Source: Amorphoplanes friuliensis DSM 7358 (GTDB lineage Bacteria; Actinomycetota; Actinomycetes; Mycobacteriales; Micromonosporaceae). From it: a stretch of DNA of 64,000 bases. The notes below the pieces were generated by a model. It did no database searches. It was not told the origin of the DNA and saw nothing but the letters and a program-made list of their open reading frames with translations. The stretch is from positions 6,300,001 through 6,364,000 of the forward strand of contig NC_022657.1 in assembly GCF_000494755.1 (NCBI RefSeq). The letters run 5' to 3'. Made by a program: the position numbers and the translations under genes. Positions 31,908 to 40,362 of the stretch are shown piece after piece. The number at the start of each line of letters is the position of its first letter. Positions within the stretch are counted from its first letter, which is position 1.

Positions 31908-34289
31908 TCAGCGCAGTGACCACTGCTGGTTGGCTCCGCCGTTGCAGGACCAGAGGTCGAGCTTGGTGCCGTTGGCGGTGTTCGCGCCGACGGCATCCAG
32001 GCAGAGCCCGGACTGGACACCGGTGATGGTGCCGTTGGCGTTGACGTTCCACTGCTGGTTGGCCTGTCCGGAGCAGTCCCAGATGATCGCCGTGGTGCCG
32101 TTGCTGGTGCCCTGGCCGTTGGCGTCGAGGCACTTGGTGCCGCCGTAGATGCTCAGCTGCTTACCGGAGGTGTAGGTCCAGTTCTGGTTGCCGGCGCCGG
32201 AGCAGTCCCACAGTTGCGTCTGGGTGCCGTTGGTCGTGACGCTGTTCGGCACGTCGGCACACCGGCCGGACTGCGTACCGACCAGCCGGGTGGCGGGCGT
32301 GCCACCGGTCTGTGGTCCGGCCGCCGCCATCACGGCCTGGGCACCGGACGGCCAGCTCCCGTTGGTCACGGTGGTGTTGGTGTTCACGACGTTGCCGCGA
32401 TCGCCGTTGGTCACGTTGGTGGCGCTGTTGCTCGTCCAGTTCCCGGTGACGGTGAAGTTGCCCATGTTCTCCCCGCCCCAGTAGTTGGCGGTGGCCCAGG
32501 TGCCGATGGACGAGAAGACGTTGCCACTGGCGGTGTAGTACTTGGAGCCCTCGTCGAAGTAGAGCCCGAACCAGCCGTTGGTCCGCAGGCAGTAGTTCCC
32601 GCTGATCTGCGCGCCCGGGTTCCACGACAGCGTGTAGATGCACCCGCCGTCGGTCGTCTGCTGCATCACGTCGTGGATGTAGTTGCCGATGAGCCGGTTG
32701 TTGGAGGCGGTGGTGGGCGTGGTGTACCGCGGCTGGTAGTTGTACAGGCCCCGGTTGGTGTACTGGGTGCTGCCGCCGGGCTCGTTCGAACCCCAGCCGT
32801 AGCCGATCGACATACCGGAGTACGGCATGTTGTAGACCTCGTTGTGCGACACCGTGGCGGTGGTGACGTAGGTCGTCAGCACCGACACGTTCCCGCGGTA
32901 CTCGACCCCGAGGTCGTGGATGCGGTTGTTGCTGATCGTGATGTTGCGGTTGACCATCCGCTGGTCGCTGGGGTGGTGCGCGTCGGCGCGTACGCCGCCC
33001 GCCACGATGCCGCCGGCCGAGCTGCGGGCGATCTCCGAACCGGTGACCGTGATGTTGCTGGCGCCCAGCCCGACCCCACTGGCGTGCGCGTTGGCGTCGT
33101 TGCCGATGCCGATGGCCGTCTGCCCGAGGTTGACGAACTGCGAACCGCTGAAGGTGATGGAGTCGGCCGCCGAGACCTGAACGGCGGCGGGCATCTGGTT
33201 CCAGTTCGGCCGGGTGGCCTCGAACTGCGTACAGCCCTCCTGGCAGGCACTCAGCGCCGGCCAGTTCCAGTTGCCGGTGACGTACGCCCCGGTCTGCTGG
33301 TCGGCGTACCCCTGGTTGCTGCTGGCACCCAGCCAGCTGGTGCCGGTGAAGGTGATCCCGCTGAACGTCAGGTGGTGTGCGGGTGAGTCGTAGGTGCCGC
33401 CCACGTTCACCAGCGACTGCAGCGTCGGCAGCTCCACGCTGATGCTGCTCATGTTCTGACCGGCCGCGGGGATGTAGTAGAGCGCGCCGGTGCCGCGGTT
33501 GAGGTACCACTCGCCGGGTGAGTCCAGGAGCTCGTAGGCGTTGGTGAGGTACAGCGGACCGGCGCGGTGCGGGCTGGAGAACGTGTCGTAGCCGAAGGTG
33601 TTGTTGTTCCAGCTCGGCTGCTGCATCGTGATGACGTTGCCGCTGATGCTCTGCACCGAGGCGTACCGGTCGGTGAACGATCCGATGCTCTCCATCTGGA
33701 TCCGGCTCTGATCGGCCAGGTTGTTCAGATAGCTCAGAGCACCGTTGCTGAACCGCAGGCCGGTCGTGGTGACGGTGAAGTCCGACCGGTTCACCGCCGT
33801 GCGGGCCCGGGTGGCGACAGCCCCGTTGACGTAGAGCTGACGGGTGTCGGTCCCGGCTCCTACGTCGGCCCGCCAGATGTTGCGGCCGGCGTCGGCCTGG
33901 GTCCATCCGGTGACCGCCCGGGAGCCGCTGATCGCCGGGCGGGCCGACGGCGCCGCCTGCCACACCACCCGGTAGCCGTTGCTGCCGGAATCCTCGGCGG
34001 TCAGCCGGAACGGGGCCGACAGCCGGTACACGCCGTCGGCCAGCTGCACCACGATGTCACCGGACATCGAGTCGTTCAACGACCGCACGGCCGCCTGCGC
34101 ACCGGCCAGCGAGCACGGCTGGGCGCTGGAACAGGCGCTGCCGGTGCCGGACGGCGAAGCGTAGATGGTTGTGGTCGCGGCCTGAGCGGGTGACGCCGCG
34201 GTCACCACTCCCACCGCGGCGGCCACGACCGCCGCAGCCGCTGCGGTCAGCACTTTCTTGCGGAACAGGGACGACTTGGTCACCGGCAT
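31908..34289 (-). CDS. Secreted right-handed beta-helix enzyme, GH141-like, with ricin module
   Basis: 793 residues, signal peptide to about 37 (AQA-ATT). N-terminal pattern IYASPSGTGSACSSAQPCSL, IVVQLADGVYRL and RQLYVNGAVATRARTA matches GH141-type proteins, which include alpha-L-fucosidase and xylanase members. Central parallel beta-helix repeats follow (ITFSGSQFVNLG, ITVTGSEIARSS, ITISNNRIHDLG), ending with GGCIYTLSWNPG and FGLYFDEGS. C-terminal CBM13 about 665-793. Last gene of the three-gene operon from 38257; 28 bases after the GH43-CBM6 gene. Enzyme activity not certain; beta-helix lyases are an alternative. Confidence 0.82.
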   Translation of the reverse strand: MPVTKSSLFRKKVLTAAAAAVVAAAVGVVTAASPAQAATTTIYASPSGTGSACSSAQPCSLAGAQAAVRSLNDSMSGDIVVQLADGVYRLSAPFRLTAEDSGSNGYRVVWQAAPSARPAISGSRAVTGWTQADAGRNIWRADVGAGTDTRQLYVNGAVATRARTAVNRSDFTVTTTGLRFSNGALSYLNNLADQSRIQMESIGSFTDRYASVQSISGNVITMQQPSWNNNTFGYDTFSSPHRAGPLYLTNAYELLDSPGEWYLNRGTGALYYIPAAGQNMSSISVELPTLQSLVNVGGTYDSPAHHLTFSGITFTGTSWLGASSNQGYADQQTGAYVTGNWNWPALSACQEGCTQFEATRPNWNQMPAAVQVSAADSITFSGSQFVNLGQTAIGIGNDANAHASGVGLGASNITVTGSEIARSSAGGIVAGGVRADAHHPSDQRMVNRNITISNNRIHDLGVEYRGNVSVLTTYVTTATVSHNEVYNMPYSGMSIGYGWGSNEPGGSTQYTNRGLYNYQPRYTTPTTASNNRLIGNYIHDVMQQTTDGGCIYTLSWNPGAQISGNYCLRTNGWFGLYFDEGSKYYTASGNVFSSIGTWATANYWGGENMGNFTVTGNWTSNSATNVTNGDRGNVVNTNTTVTNGSWPSGAQAVMAAAGPQTGGTPATRLVGTQSGRCADVPNSVTTNGTQTQLWDCSGAGNQNWTYTSGKQLSIYGGTKCLDANGQGTSNGTTAIIWDCSGQANQQWNVNANGTITGVQSGLCLDAVGANTANGTKLDLWSCNGGANQQWSLR

Positions 34290-34317
34290 GGGGCCCTCCT
34301 CGAGGGTCGGGGCGTGG

Positions 34318-36168
34318 TCATTGGAAGGAGGCGTCGTCGAGGTAGAGGTTGTCGGTGCCGGCGGCGGTCTCCACGTAGAAGATCGCCCGGGTCAGCGTCC
34401 CGCTCCACGAGACGGTGGCCGTGCCGGACACCTGGGTCCAGCCCGACGCGTTCACCGTCGCGGTCGGCGTGAGCTGGAGATAGCTGGTGGTGCCGTTGGC
34501 CGTCAGCGCCAGGGTGGCCTTCGCGGCCGGACTGCCGCTCGGCGTGCGGACCCACACGCTGGTGGAGTACGACTTGCCGTTGGTCATCCGGGACGTCACG
34601 TCCTGGCCAGGGCCGTTCCAGGCACCCGTACGACCGGTGCCGGCGAGCGCCCGGGAGCCGCTGCGCACGACGTCGGTGACGGTGGACAGCGTGCCGCTGC
34701 CGTTGACCAGCCAGCCGCTGGTTCCGTCCTCCATGCCCGCGTTGGTGAGCAGGTTCCCGCCGGTGGCGGCGCCGGTGAACTGCCACCAGTTCACGTTGAG
34801 CAGGAAGCCGCTGCCACCGGTGAACCGCAGGTACAGGTCCTTCGTGCCGCTCAGGCCGCTGACGGGACAGGAGACCGAGGTCCAGGCCTGCCAGCCACCG
34901 GTGCCGGGAACCGTGCAGGTGCCCGCCAGCGCACCGGTGGGGCTGCCGGTGCGTACCTCGATCCGCCCACCGCTGGTGGCCGACGCGACCCGGGCGGTGA
35001 ACGATGTGGCGCCGCTGCCGAAGGCGACACCCTTGACCCTGACGTGATCGCCGTTCTCGATGTTGGCGACGTTCATGCCGCCCTCGGACGAGGCTTCGGT
35101 CTCGACGCCGGCCTCGGTGGCGATCGTCTCGGCCTCCTGGCGCACGAACGGGTTGAGGGTGCCCACCTGGGGCGCACCGGCGGTGGTCATGGTGATCGTC
35201 GGGATGCTGCCGTCGGCGTTGTAGGAGAACTTCTCCACGGCCACCGAGCGGGTGAAACCGCCGCCGCCGGGCAGAGCGCCGTTGTGGTAGAAGAAGTACG
35301 AGCTTCCGTTGAAGTCGACGATGCCCGGATGGTTGGTGAAGCTGCCGCCCTGCGTGGGCATCACCGTGCCGCGATAGGTCCAGGGCCCGAGCGGTCCGGG
35401 AGCCGTCGAGTAGGCGATGAACTCCGAGCAGCATTTCGCGGCATAGACCATGTAGTAGGTGCCGCCGCGCTTGTAGACCCAGGGGCCTTCCTCGTACAGG
35501 GTCGGGCGGTTGGCGTCACCGGTGCGGGTGCCGAAACCGGCGGTGGTCAGCGGGATCCGGGTCGGGCTGCCGGAGTACGAGATCATGTCGGCGTTGAGCT
35601 TGACGTAGGTCAGGTTGGGGTTACCCCAGTAGAGGTAGGCCTGGCCGTCGCTGTCGATGAAGACCGTCGGGTCGATCTCGTTGTTCTCCACCAGCGGGTG
35701 GCCCAGAGCGTCGCGGAACGGACCGGTCGGGCTGTCCGCGACGGCGACACCGATGGACATCCGCCCGGTGGCCCGGGCGGTCATCGGCACGTACCAGTAG
35801 AACTTGCCGTTGCGTTCGACCGCCTGTCCGGCCCAGGCGTTGCTGCTGGCCCAGCTGAAGCTGGCCAGGTTGAGCGGCGAGCCGTGGTCGGTCCAGTTGA
35901 CCATGTCGGCGGACGACCAGACCCGCCACTCCTTCATGGTGAAGTAGGTCGAGTTGTCCTCGTCGCGACCGGTGTAGAGGTAGACCCGGCCGTTGTGCAC
36001 CAGCGGCGCGGGGTCGGCGGTGTAGATGGTCTGCACGATCGGGTTGTCGGCCCGGGCCGGCCCGCCGAGCAGTGGCATCAGGGTGACTGCCAGCAGCAGA
36101 GCGGCGATCACGGCGACCGCACGCCGTGGCCGGGCCAGGGCCGGACGCCCGATTGGGTGGGGATGCAC
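34318..36168 (-). CDS. Secreted GH43 enzyme with CBM6 and a second C-terminal beta-sandwich module
   Basis: 616 residues from a GTG at 36168 with AAGGAG six bases upstream; signal peptide to about 40. Five-bladed propeller with base Asp52 (YTADPAP), pKa-modulating Asp166 (NEIDPTVF) and acid Glu227 (LYEEGPW). A CBM6 (about 345-470, VRQEAETI to NVNWWQF) and a CBM4/9-like module (about 475-616, LLTNAGMEDGTSGW) follow. The only member of this block without a ricin module. GH43 acts on arabinan, xylan or beta-1,3-galactan side chains; the subfamily needs a search. Confidence 0.92.
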   Translation of the reverse strand: MHPHPIGRPALARPRRAVAVIAALLLAVTLMPLLGGPARADNPIVQTIYTADPAPLVHNGRVYLYTGRDEDNSTYFTMKEWRVWSSADMVNWTDHGSPLNLASFSWASSNAWAGQAVERNGKFYWYVPMTARATGRMSIGVAVADSPTGPFRDALGHPLVENNEIDPTVFIDSDGQAYLYWGNPNLTYVKLNADMISYSGSPTRIPLTTAGFGTRTGDANRPTLYEEGPWVYKRGGTYYMVYAAKCCSEFIAYSTAPGPLGPWTYRGTVMPTQGGSFTNHPGIVDFNGSSYFFYHNGALPGGGGFTRSVAVEKFSYNADGSIPTITMTTAGAPQVGTLNPFVRQEAETIATEAGVETEASSEGGMNVANIENGDHVRVKGVAFGSGATSFTARVASATSGGRIEVRTGSPTGALAGTCTVPGTGGWQAWTSVSCPVSGLSGTKDLYLRFTGGSGFLLNVNWWQFTGAATGGNLLTNAGMEDGTSGWLVNGSGTLSTVTDVVRSGSRALAGTGRTGAWNGPGQDVTSRMTNGKSYSTSVWVRTPSGSPAAKATLALTANGTTSYLQLTPTATVNASGWTQVSGTATVSWSGTLTRAIFYVETAAGTDNLYLDDASFQ

Positions 36169-36199
36169 GGGGACTCCTTGTCGCGTACGGGGGAAGGGG

Positions 36200-38257
36200 T
36201 CAGGGGGTGGTCAGGGCGAAGCTGCGGACGGTGACGGCGCCGCCGAGGGCCTGGGTGGCGTAGTTGAAGAGGCCGAAGCGGTAGCCCATGAAGAACTGCC
36301 ACGCGTTGTTGAGGGTGAACGCCGGGCCGAGGGCGGTGAAGGTGACGCCGTCGGTGCTGTACGAGAAGGTGGCCTGCCGGCCGGACCCGGGCCGGATGTC
36401 GGCACTGGCCCGCAGCCAGATCCGGCCGCCGGAGACAGCGGCTCCGGCCACTTCGGTCCCGGTGCCGGTGGTGTTCCAGCTGCCGTCCATGGTGAGCCCG
36501 TTGACCATGGTCACCCGGGTGGCGCCGTTGTCGCGTTTGACGCCGATCCAGGCCGAGGAGTCACGCAGCATGGCCAGCCCGGTCCGGTCGCCGTTGGCCA
36601 TGGGCGAGTAGTCGAGCTCGATCGTCGCGGTCGACGACGGTCCCTGGATGCGGTGAGTCAGGGTGTTGCGGGCGGCGTAGAGGTCGTTGGTGACGGTCGC
36701 GGTCGACAGGCGCAGGCCGCTGCCGGCCGACCACTTGCTGTTGTCCGGGTTGTGGTTCCACTCCCACCGCGGTCCGAGGGTGGTGCCGGTGAAGGTGTCG
36801 GTTCCGGTCATCGAGGTGACGGGGTGCCAGGGCAGATTCGGGCGCGGATACGAGGCGCCCCACCGGCCGTTGACGGTCTGCAGCACCGGCCAGCCGTCAG
36901 CACTCCAGGTGATCGGGGCCAGCGTCGGCATCCGCCCACCCGGGTACGCGTCGGTGAAGGCCATGTACCACCACTCACCGTTCTGCGTCTGCACCAGACC
37001 GCCCTGGTGCGGGACCCCACCCCCGGAGATCGGTCCGGGCAGGTTCAACAGGACCTGTTTCTGCTCGTACGGGCCCCAGGGGCTGGTCGAGCGCAGCACG
37101 TACTGGCCGTTCGCAGGGCGGGTGAGCCAGATGTAGTAGTAGTTCCCCCGCTTGTACATCCGGGCGCCCTCGAGGGTGCCGATGCTCGACGGGGTCTGGT
37201 ACACGGTCTGCGAGCGGACTTCGGAGGTCAGGTCCGACGACAGTTGGGCGACGCTGATGGTGCCGTTGCCGTAGGCGACGTAGGGGGTGTCGTTGTCGAA
37301 CATCAGCCCGGCGTCGTAGTAGCACTTGTTGATCCGGGCCTTCTTGCCCCACCCACTACCGGCGTTGGCGGAGGTGTAGACGTAGGTGCGGTTGAACTCG
37401 GTGCAGCCCAGCCAGTAGTAGGTGCTGTTGCTGGGCCGGTAGTTGAACGCTGATGCCCAGATGCCTTTGACGTAGGCGCGTCCGCCGTTGAGGTCGTAGG
37501 CGTTGGAGTCGAAGTCCAGCCGTGGCACCGAATGCCCGGCGTACTCCCAGTTCACCAGGTCGTAGGAACGCAGGACCGGGGCGCCTGGGGAGTAGTGCAT
37601 CGTCGAGGCGGAGTAGTAGTACACGTCGCCGACCCGGATGATGTCGCCGTCGGCGAAGTCCTGCCACACCACCGGATTGGTGAAGGTCCCACCGGTCGGC
37701 GTGCCGCCGACCGGGACCAGCTGCCACTGCTGGTTGGTGCCGTTCCAGTCGGCGTACTGGACGATGTTGCCGCCGTCGGCGGTCGACGCGCCCTGCACCT
37801 CCAGGGCCTTGCCGCTGTTGCGGTTGATCAGCTGGATGTAGCCGTCGATGTCCTGAACGCTGAACTGCTGATTCGTGCCGTTGCCGTCCGCCCACTGCAC
37901 GACAGCGGCGCCGTCAGCGGTCGAGCGGTTGGCGACGTCGAGGACCTTGCCCGACAGCTTCGATCTCAACCGGTAGAAGCCACCGCCGGAGTCGACGAAC
38001 TGCCACTGCTGCTGCGCGCCGTCGTTGCGGGACCACTGGGTGATCCGGGCGCCGTCGGTGGTGGCCAGGTTGTAGACGTCCAGAGCCTTGCCACTGTTGC
38101 GGTTCACCAGCACGTACGACGCACCGGTGTCGATCGTGGCCGCGCCGGCTTCCGTTGCGGTGACCGCAACACCGAATCCCCCGGCCAGCACGGTCATCAC
38201 CGTCAGGACGGCTTGCAGCAGGCGTCGCCGCCGCGGAGCCTCACCGTTGGTCCTCAT
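36200..38257 (-). CDS. Secreted ricin-GH43 enzyme with GH43_C2-type C-terminal domain
   Basis: 685 residues from ATG 38257 (GGAG seven bases upstream; another ATG at 38269). Signal peptide to about 39. Here the ricin module is N-terminal (about 44-180, YVLVNRNSGKALDVYNLATT and two more repeats). The GH43 propeller (about 190-480) has WQDFADGDIIRVGDVYYYSA for the base and GTLEGARMYKRGNYYY for the acid. A C-terminal concanavalin-like domain (about 500-685, DTFTGTTLGPRWEW) is typical of beta-xylosidase/arabinofuranosidase GH43s. First gene of the operon 38257-31908, with a LacI-type operator immediately upstream. Confidence 0.92.
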   Translation of the reverse strand: MRTNGEAPRRRRLLQAVLTVMTVLAGGFGVAVTATEAGAATIDTGASYVLVNRNSGKALDVYNLATTDGARITQWSRNDGAQQQWQFVDSGGGFYRLRSKLSGKVLDVANRSTADGAAVVQWADGNGTNQQFSVQDIDGYIQLINRNSGKALEVQGASTADGGNIVQYADWNGTNQQWQLVPVGGTPTGGTFTNPVVWQDFADGDIIRVGDVYYYSASTMHYSPGAPVLRSYDLVNWEYAGHSVPRLDFDSNAYDLNGGRAYVKGIWASAFNYRPSNSTYYWLGCTEFNRTYVYTSANAGSGWGKKARINKCYYDAGLMFDNDTPYVAYGNGTISVAQLSSDLTSEVRSQTVYQTPSSIGTLEGARMYKRGNYYYIWLTRPANGQYVLRSTSPWGPYEQKQVLLNLPGPISGGGVPHQGGLVQTQNGEWWYMAFTDAYPGGRMPTLAPITWSADGWPVLQTVNGRWGASYPRPNLPWHPVTSMTGTDTFTGTTLGPRWEWNHNPDNSKWSAGSGLRLSTATVTNDLYAARNTLTHRIQGPSSTATIELDYSPMANGDRTGLAMLRDSSAWIGVKRDNGATRVTMVNGLTMDGSWNTTGTGTEVAGAAVSGGRIWLRASADIRPGSGRQATFSYSTDGVTFTALGPAFTLNNAWQFFMGYRFGLFNYATQALGGAVTVRSFALTTP

Positions 38258-38272
38258 CGTGCGCTCCATTCA

Positions 38273-38286
38273 TGTGAACGTTAACA
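38273..38286. promoter_or_regulatory. LacI-type operator palindrome, copy 2
   Basis: TGTGAACGTTAACA, one mismatch from symmetry, 16 bases upstream of the ricin-GH43 start. It lies in a 226-base intergenic region (38258-38483) after the GH5 stop, which otherwise shows only A/T-rich promoter-like sequence. Same core and ACAAC-type flank as the copies at 29281 and 40183. Confidence 0.75.
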
Positions 38287-38483
38287 ACGCGGCGTAGACG
38301 TCAGGGTCCGTTCAATGCCGAGGGAAAAGGGACGACGTCCCATTCAGATTCGCCAATATTGCCAGATTGTTTCGGACAGCTCAAGGGGGCTTCACGCCGG
38401 ACAAGCGCCATTCGACCGACTCATTTATCGGCGACTCGGAAGCCGCTCACCACATAACACTTTTCGTTTTCCGGTGTTGTGGA

Positions 38484-39929
38484 TCAGGCGCGGGACCACG
38501 ATTGGTTGGCTTCACCCGTGCAGTCCCACAGCTGCATGCGGCTGCCGTTCGCGGTGCCGTTCTGCGTCACGTCGAGGCAGCGCCCGGAGGCCACACCGGT
38601 GATGGTGCCGTTGGCGTTGACGTTCCACTGCTGGTTGGTGCCGCCGGTGCAGTCGTAGATGACCACCGCCGTGCCGTTGGCGGTTCCCCGGCCACGGGCG
38701 TCGAGGCACTTGGTGCCGTAGACCCGCAGTTCCCGGGCCGACGTGCCGGTCCACTGCTGGTTCGTACCCGTGCCGCAGTCGTAGATGGCGACCTGGGTGT
38801 TGTTGACGGTGACGGCGCCCGGGACGTCGAGGCACCGGCCCGAGCCGCTGTTGCGCAGCCGGTTGCCGGGCACCGGATCGGTGCCGGTCAGGCCCCAGCT
38901 GTACCGCAGCCGCCCGGCACCCGAGGCGTTCGGTGTGGTCAGGGTCAGGTTCGTACCGCTGCCCTGCAGCTTCTGCATGGCGTACCAGTCGTCGTTCTGC
39001 CCGGCGGTGATCTTGCCGCCGAGGCCGGGCCAGTAGACCGAGCCCATGCCGAGCTCGCGGAGCACCTGGGTGGTGGCCCGGAAGTAACGGACGAAGTTGT
39101 CGGTGCTGCCGGCGTCGTCGTAGTTCAGGCCGGTGTCCATGGGGGCACCGAACTCGTCGATGACGGTGCGGTCGGCGCAGGTGCCCAGAGCCTCGCGCAG
39201 GAAATTCACCCATCCGTCGTAGGTCTTCGCGCCACTGAAGAACGTGTAGTGGTGCAGCGACAGGTACGTCCCGTCGAAGCGGCTGTCGGCGCACATCGTC
39301 CTGATGTCCTGGTTCAGCCCGGATCCGCTGATGAACACGCGGTTGCGGGGCACCGACGGTCGCGCGGCGAGCCACGCGGCGGCCACGTTCTTCCAGTCCG
39401 CCGCGCTATATCCGGCCGGTTCGTTCATCGGCTCGAAGTAGACCAGCGAGTTGGCGCCGTACTTGGCCACGACGGTGTTCCACATCGTGTTGAAGGCGGC
39501 GGTGTCGGTGACCCGGCCACCGGAGGCAGCCCGGCCGTCGTCCCAGAACGACAGGATGACCTTCATGCCGCGGGCGGTCGCCGAGTCGATGACACCGGTG
39601 TAGGAACTCCACCACGCCGTACCGACCGAAGCGGTGTTGATCGGCAGCCGGACGGTGTTGGCGCCGAGGTTGCGCTCGAAGCCGGCCAGAACGGCGTCCG
39701 CCTTGGCACGGACGGTGGTGTAGCTGTCGCTGCCGCTCAGCCCGTACAGCACCAGCGGTTCCCCGGTGAAGTTGTCGCCGGCGCGGGCCCAGTTGACCCC
39801 CCGGAACTGATTCGTCGCCGCCGACGCGCTCGGCGCCGCGACCACCAGGGCCAGCGGGATCGCCGCCAGCGCCACCACGGCGCGGATCACCCAGGCCGCG
39901 CGGAAACCCGTCACTCGCTGTCGGATCAT
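38484..39929 (-). CDS. Secreted GH5 glycosidase (cellulase family) with ricin module
   Basis: 481 residues, signal peptide to about 38. ATG 39929 with GAGGAG five bases upstream. GH5 fold: NTVRLPINTASVG, acid/base Glu170 in FEPMNEP, LSLHHYTFF, and nucleophile Glu259 in VIDEFGAP. C-terminal CBM13 (about 355-481). GH5 covers endoglucanases, mannanases and galactanases; the neighbourhood suggests a hemicellulose or galactan backbone. Monocistronic, divergent from the oxidoreductase operon at 40363. Confidence 0.92.
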   Translation of the reverse strand: MIRQRVTGFRAAWVIRAVVALAAIPLALVVAAPSASAATNQFRGVNWARAGDNFTGEPLVLYGLSGSDSYTTVRAKADAVLAGFERNLGANTVRLPINTASVGTAWWSSYTGVIDSATARGMKVILSFWDDGRAASGGRVTDTAAFNTMWNTVVAKYGANSLVYFEPMNEPAGYSAADWKNVAAAWLAARPSVPRNRVFISGSGLNQDIRTMCADSRFDGTYLSLHHYTFFSGAKTYDGWVNFLREALGTCADRTVIDEFGAPMDTGLNYDDAGSTDNFVRYFRATTQVLRELGMGSVYWPGLGGKITAGQNDDWYAMQKLQGSGTNLTLTTPNASGAGRLRYSWGLTGTDPVPGNRLRNSGSGRCLDVPGAVTVNNTQVAIYDCGTGTNQQWTGTSARELRVYGTKCLDARGRGTANGTAVVIYDCTGGTNQQWNVNANGTITGVASGRCLDVTQNGTANGSRMQLWDCTGEANQSWSRA

Positions 39930-40362
39930 GACGCTCCTCTTCGGTGGGAATCGGAGTCCATCTATACAACAGACGTCATACGAATTTCTACGATCACCAG
40001 TGCCAAATCGCGGGATCCGCACGAACGAGAACGAGCGGGCAGCGGGCGACGCAGGCTGACCAAAGTGGGCTCCACCTGCAGTTCCACACCAGACGACCGG
40101 CCCGCCCCTCCTCGGCATTGACTTGTTTCTATCTCGTGTCTAACGTATGACATCACATGAATGGGCCCTCTGGGCGAAGTCATGTGAACGTTCACAACTC
40201 CGGCACCACGATGCGGCAGTGCTGACGAGGACTGCCGCCGTGAGTGACCCAGAGTCACCACAGCCCTCGATCGCCGGTCCGGCATCTCGACGGCATGACC
40301 CATTCCGCCGGCGCCCAGCGCCGCGTCCGAAATGACGCTGACGACGAAGGTGTGACCAATCC
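39930..40362. promoter_or_regulatory. 433-bp divergent control region
   Basis: Separates GH5 from the dehydrogenase-ThuA-GH95 operon. Contains the LacI-type operator at 40183 and inverted copies of GTCATACG / CGTATGAC at 39975-39982 and 40144-40151, which resemble the GntR-type site at 18438. A/T-rich near both ends. I see no credible small gene in it. Confidence 0.55.
40183..40196. promoter_or_regulatory. LacI-type operator palindrome, copy 3
   Basis: TGTGAACGTTCACA, a perfect 14-base palindrome followed by ACTCCGG, as at 29281. About 170 bases upstream of the dehydrogenase ATG and 250 from the GH5 ATG. Confidence 0.75.

Noticed and set aside
29435..32020. 861-codon minus-strand frame opposite GH127
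   Set aside because: Val/Gly/Ala-rich nonsense; the plus strand carries the GH127 catalytic motifs.
34258..36234. Plus-strand open frame opposite GH43-CBM6
   Set aside because: Shadow frame; GH43 catalytic residues and RBS are on the minus strand.
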